Positions 31,074 to 40,129 are shown, numbered from the stretch's first letter. The stretch is DNA of 64,000 nucleotides from Clostridiales bacterium (GCA_019420945.1 JAHZGF010000046.1:18041-82040); one strand, 5' to 3'. Made by a program: numbers and translations. The notes: generated from the letters alone by a model not told the origin.

Positions 31074-31127
31074 CACATCAAAACTTTTTGATGTGTTGAG
31101 TATAACAAATCCCCGTTTCCCTGTCAA
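31074..31127 (-). promoter_or_regulatory. arsR promoter with perfect operator
   Basis: Leftward TTGACA (31127-31122), 17-bp spacer, TATACT (31104-31099). The operator, arms CACATCAAAA and TTTTGATGTG with a 2-nt centre (31074-31095), covers the transcription start. Confidence 0.85.
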
Positions 31128-31170
31128 CCCTCTTTTACTGCAACCGTTTAGGGTGGCCTTTGCCGGGGGC

Positions 31171-31220
31171 TTGACTTTTGTACGATTTCATACTATTATA
31201 CAAGAGTACGATTTCGTACT
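31171..31220 (+). promoter_or_regulatory. promoter and two operators of the MarR-kinase-MATE operon
   Basis: TTGACT (31171-31176), 17-bp spacer, TATTAT (31194-31199). TGTACGATTTCATACT (31179-31194, imperfect) lies in the spacer and AGTACGATTTCGTACT (31205-31220, perfect 7-2-7 palindrome) at the start site. They are 26 bp apart, the expected layout for MarR autorepression. Confidence 0.85.
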
Positions 31221-31236
31221 ATAAGGAGGAAGTGTT

Positions 31237-31701
31237 ATGAACCACCCCGGCGTCGATATCAAGCAATTTAATCAGCGATTTAATCATCTGTTGGGTGAAA
31301 TGGAGGCTGCCTATCACGACATCTCACTGCAGCTGGGCCTTTCCGACAGTGTCTCAAAAATTTTGTATACCATCTGTGACAAGGGGGATCACTGCCCGCT
31401 GAGCCTGATCTGCCGGCAGAACGGTCTGAGCAAGCAGACCGTCAATTCCGCCATCCGAAAGCTGGAGGACCAGGGTATGGTGGAGCTCATGGCGGTGGAC
31501 GGCAAGGCCAAGGACGTCTATCTGACGGAACAGGGCAAAATCCTGGCAGACAAAACCGCCCGACGGATCATTGATATGGAAAACGACATTCTGGCCTCCT
31601 GGCCGGTGGAGGATGTGCAGAATTATCTGGCTTTGACAGAGCGTTTCCTCACCGCTCTGCAGGAAAAAGGGCGCGCCTTGCGGCAGGAGGAACGGGCATG
31701 A
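31237..31701 (+). CDS. MarR-family transcriptional regulator
   Basis: 154 residues with the MarR winged helix: CPLSLICRQNGLSKQTVNSAIRKLEDQGMVELMAVDGKAKDVYLTEQG. N- and C-terminal helices give the dimer interface. It is the first gene of a tight operon with a kinase-like gene and a MATE exporter (ATGA overlaps), so it most likely senses a compound exported by the MATE pump. Two palindromes sit in its promoter. AAGGAGG lies upstream of ATG. Confidence 0.93.
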   Translation: MNHPGVDIKQFNQRFNHLLGEMEAAYHDISLQLGLSDSVSKILYTICDKGDHCPLSLICRQNGLSKQTVNSAIRKLEDQGMVELMAVDGKAKDVYLTEQGKILADKTARRIIDMENDILASWPVEDVQNYLALTERFLTALQEKGRALRQEERA

Positions 31702-32321
31702 AGATCATCACCATCAGCCGGGAATTCGGCAGCGGCGGCCGGGAGCTGGGCAAGCGCATGGCCGACTTGCTGGGCTGGGATTACTATGACCGAGAGATCA
31801 TTACCGCCATTGCCCAGCCCCAGGGCCTGGATGAGGGCCATGTGGCCCGGATGCTGGAACACCAGGGCTGGCGGGAAATCCCCCTGACCTACCGACGATC
31901 TTTCGCCGGTCTCGCTCTGTCCCAGGCTCCGGCTACCGCTCTGCTGCTGGAGCAAAAAGCGGTCATCGAAAAGATCCCCCAGGCCGACAGGGACTGTATT
32001 ATCGTAGGCCGCAACGCGGATGTTCTGCTGGAAGCCTATGACCCCTTTACCATCTTTATCTGTGCGGACCTGGAGGCCAAACTGCGGCGCTGCCGGGAGC
32101 GAGCGCCGGAGGGAGAAAGTCTGTCCCGACGGCAAATGGAGCGGAACATCCGGGCCGTGGACAAGGGCCGCGCCCAGACCCGGGCGCTGATCTCCGGCAG
32201 CTGCTGGGGAGATCGGAGCCAATATCACACAATTATCAACACCACCGATTGGACGATCCGGGAGCTGGCCCCGGCTGTGGCCGAATTTGCCTCCCGCTGG
32301 TTTGAAAGAGGTGCACCATGA
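31698..32321 (+). CDS. cytidylate kinase-like P-loop protein
   Basis: 207 residues of the Cytidylate_kinase-like (PF13189-type) family: P loop SREFGSGGRELGKRMA near the N-terminus, and DRDCIIVGRNADVLL later (family GRGA/G-like motif). It is not the canonical Cmk, which carries G-x-x-x-x-GK-S/T; here the loop lacks Lys after GG and has R instead. Family members are frequent in Clostridia next to transport genes, and their substrate is unknown. It overlaps both neighbours by four bases. Confidence 0.85.
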   Translation: MKIITISREFGSGGRELGKRMADLLGWDYYDREIITAIAQPQGLDEGHVARMLEHQGWREIPLTYRRSFAGLALSQAPATALLLEQKAVIEKIPQADRDCIIVGRNADVLLEAYDPFTIFICADLEAKLRRCRERAPEGESLSRRQMERNIRAVDKGRAQTRALISGSCWGDRSQYHTIINTTDWTIRELAPAVAEFASRWFERGAP

Positions 32322-33643
32322 TACGTCTGTCTGATCATTTCAGCCTTGGCAGGCTGCTGCGTTTTACCTTTCCTTCCATCATCATGCTGGTCTTTACTTC
32401 CATCTATGGCGTGGTGGATGGCTTTTTCGTATCCAACTATGTAGGCAAAACTCCCTTTGCCGCGGTCAATTTCATCATTCCCTTTTTAATGCTGCTGGGC
32501 TGCGTAGGCTTTTTGTTCGGCACCGGCGGCGGCGCCCTGATCGCCAAGACCATGGGCGAGGGCAACCGGGAGCGGGCCAACCGCCTGTTCTCCATGCTGA
32601 TCTATGTCTCTATCCTGTGCGGCGTGGTGTTGGCGGCGGTGGGTTTTCTGCTGCTGCGCCCCATCGCCGTCTTTCTTGGTGCGGAGGGGCAGCTGCTGAC
32701 GGACAGTCTGGCATACGGCCGGGTGTTCCTGATCGCCATTCCCGCCTATGTGCTGCAATTTGAGTTCCAGTGCCTGTTCTCCACAGCGGAAAAGCCCAAA
32801 CTGGGCCTCTATGTCACGGTGGCGGCGGGTCTGACCAACATGGTACTGGACGCACTGTTTGTGGCGGTATTCTCCTGGGGGCTGGAGGGGGCCGCGGCAG
32901 CCACCGCCCTGAGTCAGTGTGTGGGCGGCATTCTGCCTCTGATCTATTTCGCCCGCCCCAACTCCAGCCTGCTGCGGCTGGGCAAACCGGTCTTTGACTG
33001 GAAGGCTCTGCTGCAAACCTGCGCCAACGGCTCCTCGGAGCTGATGAGCAATATCTCCATGTCCATTGTCAGCATGCTGTATAACGTTCAGCTGCTGCGG
33101 TATGCCGGTGAGAATGGTGTGGCCGCCTACGGGGTGCTGATGTATGTAAACTTTGTGTTTTTGGCCGCTTTCCTGGGCTACTCCGTGGGCACTGCCCCGG
33201 TAATCAGCTACCACTACGGGGCCGGCAACCATCGGGAACTGCAGGGATTGCTGCGCAAAAGCTTGCTGATCGTGGGCTGCTTCGCCCTGGGGATGTTTGT
33301 GGCGGCGGAACTGCTGGCCCGGCCCCTGTCGCTGCTGTTCGTCTCCTACGACCCCGAGCTGCTGTCGGTGACGTTGCGGGGGTTTGCCATCTACTCCTTC
33401 TCCTTCCTGTTCTCCGGCTTCTCCATCTTTGGTTCCTCCTTCTTCACCGCCCTCAACAACGGTCTGGTGTCCGCTCTGATCTCCTTTATGCGGACTCTGC
33501 TGTTCCAGGTGCTGGCGGTGCTCACCTTCCCCCTGATCTGGGATCTGGATGGCATCTGGATGTCCATTGTGGTGGCGGAACTTATGGCTGCGGCGGTGAC
33601 AACTATTTTCTGGCTGGCCATGCGAAAGAAGTATCATTATTGA
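32318..33643 (+). CDS. MATE-family multidrug efflux transporter
   Basis: 441 residues, twelve predicted membrane segments in two six-helix bundles. MATE signatures include FPSIIMLVFTSIYGVVDGFFVSNYVG at the start, GTGGGALIAKTMGEGNRERAN after helix 2, and GYSVGTAPVISYHYGAGNHRELQ in the second half. MATE proteins expel drugs or metabolites using Na+ or H+. It is last in the MarR operon, and a terminator follows 14 bp after the stop. Confidence 0.95.
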   Translation: MIRLSDHFSLGRLLRFTFPSIIMLVFTSIYGVVDGFFVSNYVGKTPFAAVNFIIPFLMLLGCVGFLFGTGGGALIAKTMGEGNRERANRLFSMLIYVSILCGVVLAAVGFLLLRPIAVFLGAEGQLLTDSLAYGRVFLIAIPAYVLQFEFQCLFSTAEKPKLGLYVTVAAGLTNMVLDALFVAVFSWGLEGAAAATALSQCVGGILPLIYFARPNSSLLRLGKPVFDWKALLQTCANGSSELMSNISMSIVSMLYNVQLLRYAGENGVAAYGVLMYVNFVFLAAFLGYSVGTAPVISYHYGAGNHRELQGLLRKSLLIVGCFALGMFVAAELLARPLSLLFVSYDPELLSVTLRGFAIYSFSFLFSGFSIFGSSFFTALNNGLVSALISFMRTLLFQVLAVLTFPLIWDLDGIWMSIVVAELMAAAVTTIFWLAMRKKYHY

Positions 33644-33656
33644 GGCATATGAAAAC

Positions 33657-33696
33657 AAAAAGGAAGGACATCCACCAAGGATGTCCTTCCTTTTTT
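33657..33696. terminator. bidirectional terminator of the MATE operon and tRNA-Leu
   Basis: AAGGAAGGACATCC/GGATGTCCTTCCTT stem with ACCAA loop, A run on the left and T run on the right. Confidence 0.9.
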
Positions 33697-33780
33697 GGTA
33701 CGGGTAGTGGGGGTCGAACCCACACGGATCTCTCCACAGGAACCTAAATCCTGCACGTCTGCCAATTCCGTCATACCCGC
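33696..33780 (-). tRNA. tRNA-Leu (anticodon TAG)
   Basis: Acceptor GCGGGTA/TACCCGT, anticodon stem CAGGA/TCCTG with loop TTTAGGT (TAG), long variable arm, T-arm GTGGGTTCGACCCCCAC, discriminator A, encoded CCA. Confidence 0.95.
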
Positions 33781-33790
33781 ATACATTGGG

Positions 33791-33820
33791 ATTTTAGCAC
33801 AGCGCCGCTTCCCTTGTCAA
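33791..33820 (-). promoter_or_regulatory. promoter of tRNA-Leu
   Basis: Leftward TTGACA (33820-33815), 18-bp spacer, extended -10 TGCTAAAAT (TAAAAT at 33796-33791). Confidence 0.75.
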
Positions 33821-33828
33821 TCCGGCGA

Positions 33829-33857
33829 TTGCATCCGCCCCGCCCTTCCGGTATAAT
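33829..33857 (+). promoter_or_regulatory. promoter of mutY
   Basis: TTGCAT (33829-33834), 17-bp spacer, perfect TATAAT (33852-33857), back to back with the tRNA-Leu promoter. Confidence 0.75.
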
Positions 33858-33889
33858 AGGAGGGCATTTTAATCCGGGAGGTGACGGAC

Positions 33890-34969
33890 ATGGACAATCA
33901 GGAACAACATCTGACCCAGGTGGTTTTTCCACTTTTGGACTGGTACCGGGAGAACGCCCGGATTCTGCCCTGGCGCACGGAGGTCACCCCCTACCGGGTC
34001 TGGATCTCGGAAATCATGCTGCAGCAGACTCGGGTGGCGGCAGTCATCGGTTATTTTGAGCGGTTTATGGCCGCGCTCCCCACGGTGGAGGATCTGGCCC
34101 AGGTACCTGAGGATGAACTGATGAAGCTGTGGCAGGGGCTTGGCTACTACAACCGGGCCCGAAATCTGCAAAAGGCCGCCCGGCAGATTCTGGAGCGCCA
34201 CGGGGGCCAGATGCCCGACGACTACGACGCCATCCGGGCCCTGGCGGGCATTGGCGACTACACCGCCGGGGCCATTGCCTCCATTGCCTTCGGCATTCCG
34301 GTGCCGGCGGTGGACGGCAACGTACTGCGGGTGCTGGCCCGGATTTTAGGGGATGAGCGGGACATTGCCCGGCAGGATACCAAGGATGCCGCCCGGCGCC
34401 TGCTGCTGCAGGTGATTCCCCAAAACGCCCCGGGGCAGTTCAACCAGGCGCTGATGGAGCTGGGGGCCACGGTGTGCCTGCCCAACGGAGCACCATTGTG
34501 CGACCGGTGCCCGGTCAAGGAATTCTGCGTGGCCCGGGCCCAGGACAAGATCGCTCTGCTGCCGGTGAAAGCTCCCAAAAAGGGGCGGAAGGTTGAGGAA
34601 CGCACCGTCTATCTGATTTTTTACGGCGGCAAGGTGGCACTGCGGCGTCGGCCCGGCCGCGGGCTGCTGGCGGGGCTGTGGGAGTATCCCAACGAGCTGA
34701 CGGAAAAACCGGACCCTCTGGAAGGCTGGCACATCGTCCCCGCCGCCGGGGAATCGGTGGGCCGGGGCAAGCACATTTTCACTCATATTGAATGGCACAT
34801 GGAGGCCCAGGCCATCACCGCCGCCACTCCGGCGCTGCCGGAGGGCTGGGTTTGGGCCAGCAAGCGGCAGCTGGAGCAGGTTTACGCGGTTCCCAATGCC
34901 TTTCAGAGTTTTCATGCCGCCGTGTTGGAGCGGCTGGAGAAATGGGAGATGACACAGGATGATCTGTAA
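33890..34969 (+). CDS. mutY: A/G-specific adenine glycosylase
   Basis: 359 residues. It removes adenine mispaired with 8-oxoguanine. The ATG at 33890 was preferred to GTG 33881 because GGGAGG then lies 8 bases upstream. Catalytic Glu41 is in ISEIMLQQTRV. The helix-hairpin-helix LAGIGDYTAGAI and catalytic Asp142 (VDGNVLRV) follow. The [4Fe-4S] cluster is bound by C196, C204, C207 and C213; the first spacing is one residue longer than the usual C-x6-C. The C-terminal NUDIX-like domain (about 228-355) recognises 8-oxoG. Its 3' end overlaps the radical SAM gene by 11 bp. Confidence 0.96.
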   Translation: MDNQEQHLTQVVFPLLDWYRENARILPWRTEVTPYRVWISEIMLQQTRVAAVIGYFERFMAALPTVEDLAQVPEDELMKLWQGLGYYNRARNLQKAARQILERHGGQMPDDYDAIRALAGIGDYTAGAIASIAFGIPVPAVDGNVLRVLARILGDERDIARQDTKDAARRLLLQVIPQNAPGQFNQALMELGATVCLPNGAPLCDRCPVKEFCVARAQDKIALLPVKAPKKGRKVEERTVYLIFYGGKVALRRRPGRGLLAGLWEYPNELTEKPDPLEGWHIVPAAGESVGRGKHIFTHIEWHMEAQAITAATPALPEGWVWASKRQLEQVYAVPNAFQSFHAAVLERLEKWEMTQDDL

Positions 34970-35834
34970 CTTATGCCCCAGAAACTGCGGGGCGCTGCGG
35001 ACGGAGTCGGAAGGCCGAGGCGTTTGCCAAATGCCCGCCGTGCCGGTACTGGCCCGGGCCGCCCTGCACCAGTGGGAGGAACCTCCCATTTCCGGCACCC
35101 GAGGGTCGGGCACCATCTTCTTTTCCGGGTGCAGCCTGAGATGCGCCTTCTGTCAGAATGAGCAGATCAGCCGGGACTGCTTTGGAAAGCCCGTCACTCT
35201 GGAGCGGCTTCGGGAGATCTGCCTAGAGCTCATCGGCCAGGGGGCCCACAACATCAACCTGGTGAACCCCACCCACTATGCCCATGTGATCGCCCAGCTG
35301 CTGCAGGAGCCCCTGCCGGTGCCGGTGGTCTGGAACACCGGGGGCTACGATAAGGTGGACACCCTCCGGGCTCTGGAGGGTAAAATTGACATTTATTTGC
35401 CCGACCTAAAATATGTGGAGGCTTCCTCTGCCCAGCGCTATTCCCAGGCTCCGGACTATCCGGAGGTGGCCAAGGCGGCCATTTTGGAGATGTTCCGCCA
35501 GGTCGGCCCCTGCCAATTTGACCAGGACGGACTGCTGAAAAAGGGAGTTATCATCCGGCACCTGATCCTGCCGGGGCAGCTGGAGGGGGCCAAAGAGGTG
35601 ATGGACTGGGTGAAGGACAGCTTTGCCCCGGGAGACGTGCTCTTCTCTCTGATGAGCCAGTATATCCCCTATGGCCACGCCTCGGATTTTCCCGAAATCA
35701 ACCGGCCCCTGCGCCGGGGCGAGGCAAAAAAGGCCCGGGAATACATGGATTTGCTGGGTCTTGCCGGCTTTACCCAGGAGCAGGACTCCGCCTCAGAACA
35801 ATACATCCCCCCCTTCGATCTGACAGGGGTATAA
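34959..35834 (+). CDS. PflX-type radical SAM protein (COG1313)
   Basis: 291 residues. Radical SAM motif GCSLRCAFCQN (C-x3-C-x2-C) binds the [4Fe-4S] cluster and SAM. The N-terminus has an extra cysteine group (MICNLCPRNCG...GVCQ) typical of PflX, a relative of pyruvate formate-lyase activase with unknown target. NINLVNPTHY and WNTGGYD are family-specific blocks. It overlaps mutY, so expression is coupled. No PFL-like glycyl radical enzyme is adjacent. Confidence 0.9.
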   Translation: MICNLCPRNCGALRTESEGRGVCQMPAVPVLARAALHQWEEPPISGTRGSGTIFFSGCSLRCAFCQNEQISRDCFGKPVTLERLREICLELIGQGAHNINLVNPTHYAHVIAQLLQEPLPVPVVWNTGGYDKVDTLRALEGKIDIYLPDLKYVEASSAQRYSQAPDYPEVAKAAILEMFRQVGPCQFDQDGLLKKGVIIRHLILPGQLEGAKEVMDWVKDSFAPGDVLFSLMSQYIPYGHASDFPEINRPLRRGEAKKAREYMDLLGLAGFTQEQDSASEQYIPPFDLTGV

Positions 35835-35865
35835 CAGCATCGTTGGCACTGACTCTGCCGCGGCA

Positions 35866-35910
35866 TAAAAACAGACACGCTCCGCCTTTGGACGGAGCGT
35901 GTCTGTTTTT
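35866..35910. terminator. bidirectional terminator after the PflX-type gene
   Basis: AAACAGACACGCTCCG/CGGAGCGTGTCTGTTT stem with 8-nt loop and T run. Confidence 0.9.
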
Positions 35911-35917
35911 TATTGGA

Positions 35918-36577
35918 TCAGTAGGTGATGATCAGACCGTCGATGCGGCTGAAGTCGTTGCTGTCGATGGTGTAGCGGTTATCGGTGCCCTTGGTGACCT
36001 GAACAGAGATGGTCTGAGGCTCCAGATATCCGATGGTATCCACATGGGCAGACACCGTGTCGATGATAAGCTGGGCCCAGGCAGTCTCATAGGCTTCCTC
36101 GGTATCCAGTCCGCCGGCGGCATTCATTTCCTCCCAAGTGGCACTGATGGTCTCGGAATCCTCCTCCATGACCTTCTGCATGATGTCGATGGGATAGACC
36201 GTCAGCTCCACCAGATAAGTGTCGCCGTTTTTGCTCTCGCCTCCCACCTCAAATTTGCTGTGTTCGTAAATCTGATGGTACAGCTCGGTGATCTGAGGCT
36301 CGATGGTGTCATCGCAGGAATCCAGCACGATGCTGAAGTAATTGCAGAAATATTCCACCTCTACTGCAATGCCATCCTCATACTGCTGGTTGGCCTCGTC
36401 CTTGGTCAGATTCACGCTCTTCAGATAAGTATCGGTGTACTGATTGAGATAGATCAGATCCAGGTTGCCCTTCACCAGATCCGTAGCGGAAAAGGAGCTG
36501 CCGCAGCCGGACAACACCCCCAGGCAGAGCACAGCGGAAAGAGCAAGGGCCAACAGCTTTTTGACGTTGTGTTTCAT
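35918..36577 (-). CDS. DUF5105-like lipoprotein
   Basis: 219 residues with a lipoprotein signal: basic start, hydrophobic LLALALSAVLCLGV and lipobox LSGC (Cys 25). The mature region is acidic and predicted alpha/beta: repeated Tyr-rich helices (TDLVKGNLDLIYLNQYTDTYLK), VEYFCNYF, then a beta-rich C-terminus. This resembles DUF5105/DUF4878-like exported proteins of Clostridia, which have no assigned function. An SD sequence AAGGAGAG precedes ATG. It is monocistronic. Confidence 0.75.
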   Translation of the reverse strand: MKHNVKKLLALALSAVLCLGVLSGCGSSFSATDLVKGNLDLIYLNQYTDTYLKSVNLTKDEANQQYEDGIAVEVEYFCNYFSIVLDSCDDTIEPQITELYHQIYEHSKFEVGGESKNGDTYLVELTVYPIDIMQKVMEEDSETISATWEEMNAAGGLDTEEAYETAWAQLIIDTVSAHVDTIGYLEPQTISVQVTKGTDNRYTIDSNDFSRIDGLIITY

Positions 36578-36681
36578 TCTTCATTCTCTCCTTTCCAACA
36601 CCGGCTTCCCGGCCGGTATTGTTTGATCTCATTATAATACGAGTTCGAAACAAACACCAGTGAAAGGAAGATTAAATTTCT

Positions 36682-37833
36682 TTAAGATTCGGTCCGGTTT
36701 TCCTCCTCAATCTGAATGGCCACTCCGTTGACCTCCACCCCTTCGCTGACGCGGATGACTATGCACTTGGCGCCGTCCACAATCCGGGTCTGCAAAAGCT
36801 CGCTGCGCTCCGGGTTGACCTGGATCACCACGTCGGGCATTTTGACCTCCAGCCGTTTGGTGTCCACCAGATTCTGTGGGCTCAGCTCCGTATTGACGCC
36901 AAACTGGGCATCAAACTGCTCATCAAAGGCCTCGGCGTGCTGATCGCTGACCCCGCTGGCACTCAGGATGGCCCGCAGTCCCCGCTTGGAGACAGTCAGC
37001 GGCTCCGGCTCCTTGCTCTCCTTATGTACCTCGATCATCTGGGTCAGATGGTCCTGTATGGCCTGCACCACCTGGTAGCTGCACTCCTCCTCCAGGGTCT
37101 CTCCCAGAATGGTCTGGAAGGTCTCCCGCTGCACCATGGCGGGCATGGGCACCGGGGTCTTGAACAGGGTATCCACAAAGTCGTTGTGGCTCTCCTCCAC
37201 GTTGCGGGTGTAGTACAGCGCATTATAGATGTTGGTGGCCCGGTCATCAAAGGCCGGGAACATAAAGCCCAGTTCCGGAGAACCCACCACCTGGCCCGGG
37301 GCCTGGATGTGGAATTTATTCTCCCGGTTGTTATAGTTCAGCGCGGGCTTGGTCTCCTTCACCGGGCAGACGGCACAGAGCACATAGCGGAACTGCTCGG
37401 ACGAGTTGTCTTTCTGCTCCAGGTCGTCTTTTCCTTTATAATAGACGTCATAGGTGTTGTAGGTCAGCAGGATCAGACTGTTGCCCTCCAGATCCAGAGC
37501 CTGAATCACCCGGCTGAAAAAGGCCTGTACCGCATTTTCATCCCCCAGGGCAGAGTCCCGCAGGGTCATCAGCAGCCGGTGCTCGTCGCTGTCCACCACC
37601 TGCTGGGTCCGGAAAGACAGGTCCAGCAAATTGCGGCCAATGGAACCGGTGAGCACCTTGCGGAACAGCGCCAGGAATTTTTCCCCGTCCTCCGCGGTCA
37701 TCAGGGCCAGAGGCTCATTGAACTGGGAGATAATCTCCTTTCGCTCGTTGACATAGCACCCCAGAATATGTGTAATGTTGCTCTTATCAGGACGGAGGCG
37801 GCGGCGCAGCTCCGCAACTTCTTTTTCGTTCAT
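36682..37833 (-). CDS. DUF4317 family cytoplasmic protein
   Basis: 383 residues from ATG 37833 (MNEKEVAELRRRL), with AAGGAA 8 bases upstream. The opening ELRRRLRPDKSNITHILGCYVNERKEIISQF and the internal FPAFDDRATNIYNALYYT are typical of DUF4317, a family found almost only in Clostridia. No membrane segment or signal peptide was seen. No catalytic motif is evident. Its function is unknown, and the neighbours give no clue. Confidence 0.85.
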   Translation of the reverse strand: MNEKEVAELRRRLRPDKSNITHILGCYVNERKEIISQFNEPLALMTAEDGEKFLALFRKVLTGSIGRNLLDLSFRTQQVVDSDEHRLLMTLRDSALGDENAVQAFFSRVIQALDLEGNSLILLTYNTYDVYYKGKDDLEQKDNSSEQFRYVLCAVCPVKETKPALNYNNRENKFHIQAPGQVVGSPELGFMFPAFDDRATNIYNALYYTRNVEESHNDFVDTLFKTPVPMPAMVQRETFQTILGETLEEECSYQVVQAIQDHLTQMIEVHKESKEPEPLTVSKRGLRAILSASGVSDQHAEAFDEQFDAQFGVNTELSPQNLVDTKRLEVKMPDVVIQVNPERSELLQTRIVDGAKCIVIRVSEGVEVNGVAIQIEEENRTES

Positions 37834-38069
37834 GGTATCAATTCCTTCGCAGCAAAAATAGGTCCGGCAATCCGGCATGAGATTTTTAGTATACCATACC
37901 TTCTCCTAGTTTTCCAGCGGGGAAACGGGAATCCCGCCGGGGAGCAGATTTGAAACTATCTGTTACCAAATCTTTAGCCGCTCTCCCTTTCTTTTTGGCT
38001 CGGTCTGGCATATGATAATATTGTAAAATTTTGTCTGTTTTCTTTCATTCCCGGAAGGAGGTGTCCTCC

Positions 38070-40079
38070 ATGAAGGCCCGCCCCACTCCCCTGTTTTGTT
38101 GTCCCAAACCGCTGGGTTGCCTGCTGCTGACGCTGGCGCTGCTGTTCTGCGCCGGATGCGGACAGTCCACTGACCCGACTGTCCTGCCGGACGCTGCCTC
38201 CTCTTCTGGTGCTCCTCAAGTCCAGGAGCCGGAAACACCGGAAACGGATCTGGACCCGGTCACACTTTTATCCGACCTCTCCCCCGACCACTTTCCAAGC
38301 CTGGGTGCTTTGGGGCAGGAAACTGTTTTGGTCTGTTGGAACGAAACCGAGGCAGAAGGGCAGCCCTCCAACACCCGCTGCGTCATTCTGGACGTAGTTC
38401 AAGACAAAATTCTGCGCTCCGCCACCCTAAAGGGAGGCTTTTCACTGCAGCGCACCTTCTCAGATGGTACTGCCCTGATGATCAATTATGAGCGGGATCA
38501 GTTTTATCTTCTGGACCAGCATCTGCGGGTCACTCCTCTGGATGTGCCTGTGGGGGGCGGACAGTTCTCCCAGGATCATAGCAGCTACTATTTCACAGAC
38601 CAGGATGTGCTCTACCAATACGACCTGGAAACCGGCAGCCAGACTCAGGTTTCCCTGGGGGCCGGCCTCCGGCTCAACGGTATCAGTGGAATTCATCCCA
38701 CCCAGAACTGTTTGACAGGATGGATTTATCCCTCCCTTTACTCCCAGGAGAGCTGCCCTGCCCTCATTGACTGGGAGAGTGGAGAGCCGCTGCTGCTGCA
38801 AGAGGGCCTGAATCTCCCCTATTTTTACGGCCAGAACTTCCAAAGCCGTTGGAACAACTACGAAACAGGAGAAAACTATCTTATCTGGGGGGAATTGGAG
38901 TCCGATGCTCCGCTCTGCTGCGTCAATCTGAACCAGCTGGAGGACGAGTCCACCTTCCTCTATCCCTTGGCAGACTCCTGTTACGCCCTGCAGGTGTACG
39001 ATGCCAGCTGGCAGGAGTCCTCCTCCAGAGAGGACAACCAGCGCACCACCCTCTACCGTCTGGAGACGGATGGTCTGTCCAGCTGTCCCCTGGACTCTTT
39101 GGGCCTGGAAGGGGCCGTGTCCGCCTCGGTTTATCTGCCGGACGCTTCTCTGATTCTGAGCTGTGTGTACCATCAGAACGGCTACCAGCTCTACCGGATC
39201 AACCCGGAGGCCATGGACTTTTCCCCGGCAGAGATCCCTCTTTCAGATCCTCCCCAGCGCATCGACCAGCAGCTGTGGCAAAACTGTCTGGCAGAGCTGG
39301 AATCTCCGGAACTTTCTCCGGACCTGTCCGGTGTCCGGGCCCGGGCCGATCAACTGGAGGCCCAGTACGACATCCACATCCTGCTCTCCGCCCAGTGTGC
39401 CGACCCCTGTGACGCCTCCGGCTACACCGTGACCACCAGCGACCAGGCAGGCTGGAAGAACGAGGCACTCAGCATCTCCCGGGCGTTAAACGGCGTAGAA
39501 GAGGCTCTGGCCAACTACCCCCAGGGCTTTTTCAGCCAGTTCTGCTCGGAATCTCAGGACAGCGGTATCTATCTGTTGCTGGTAGGACCCATTGGCAGCA
39601 GCGACCCCATCAATGTGGCCGCCTTCCAATACGGGGTAGGCTCCCGGGAGTACATCGGTCTGAATATCTCCTTCTATGAGCTGAAGGGTAATCTGTATCA
39701 CGAAATCTGGCACGCCACGGAAAATAAGATTCTCAACAGCGACTTTATGGGCTTTTATGACGGGAGCTGGGACAGCTGTAACCCCGAGGGGTTTGAATAC
39801 CGCAACGAATACAATCTGTCCGACCCGGATGGCACACTCTGGCGCTGGACTTATCTGGGCGGAGAGAATCCCTTCTATTTTGTGGATGACTACTCCAAAA
39901 CCTTTGCCAAAGAGGATCGGGCCAGAATCATGGAATATGTGATGGGGGATGACGGTCTTTCTCAGGCGGTACTCAGTTCCCCGGCAATCCGGCAAAAGCT
40001 GCAGCTGATGGATCAGGGCATTCGCGCTGCCTTTGACACCACCGGCTGGGATGAGGTTCGGTGGCTGCGGTTTGAATAA
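38070..40079 (+). CDS. lipoprotein with beta-propeller-like N-domain and HExxH zinc-peptidase-like C-domain
   Basis: 669 residues from ATG 38070, preceded by AAGGAGG 8 bases upstream. The signal peptide ends at lipobox LFCAGC. About residues 50-410 are beta-rich with recurring short Trp/Tyr strands, likely a propeller. The C-terminal part contains NLYHEIWHATENKIL, an HExxH zinc motif, followed about 70 residues later by KTFAKEDRARIMEYVM, where the acidic residues could supply the third ligand. This pattern recurs in uncharacterised zinc-binding lipoproteins of Clostridia. The catalytic role is inferred from the motif only. Confidence 0.7.
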   Translation: MKARPTPLFCCPKPLGCLLLTLALLFCAGCGQSTDPTVLPDAASSSGAPQVQEPETPETDLDPVTLLSDLSPDHFPSLGALGQETVLVCWNETEAEGQPSNTRCVILDVVQDKILRSATLKGGFSLQRTFSDGTALMINYERDQFYLLDQHLRVTPLDVPVGGGQFSQDHSSYYFTDQDVLYQYDLETGSQTQVSLGAGLRLNGISGIHPTQNCLTGWIYPSLYSQESCPALIDWESGEPLLLQEGLNLPYFYGQNFQSRWNNYETGENYLIWGELESDAPLCCVNLNQLEDESTFLYPLADSCYALQVYDASWQESSSREDNQRTTLYRLETDGLSSCPLDSLGLEGAVSASVYLPDASLILSCVYHQNGYQLYRINPEAMDFSPAEIPLSDPPQRIDQQLWQNCLAELESPELSPDLSGVRARADQLEAQYDIHILLSAQCADPCDASGYTVTTSDQAGWKNEALSISRALNGVEEALANYPQGFFSQFCSESQDSGIYLLLVGPIGSSDPINVAAFQYGVGSREYIGLNISFYELKGNLYHEIWHATENKILNSDFMGFYDGSWDSCNPEGFEYRNEYNLSDPDGTLWRWTYLGGENPFYFVDDYSKTFAKEDRARIMEYVMGDDGLSQAVLSSPAIRQKLQLMDQGIRAAFDTTGWDEVRWLRFE

Positions 40080-40082
40080 TTA

Positions 40083-40129
40083 AAAAATATCAGGCGCCCA
40101 TCCCCAAGGGATGGGCGCCTGATATTTTT
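40083..40129. terminator. bidirectional terminator between convergent genes
   Basis: AAAAATATCAGGCGCCCATCCC pairs with its complement across a CAA loop. It overlaps the stop codon of the leftward gene. Confidence 0.9.
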
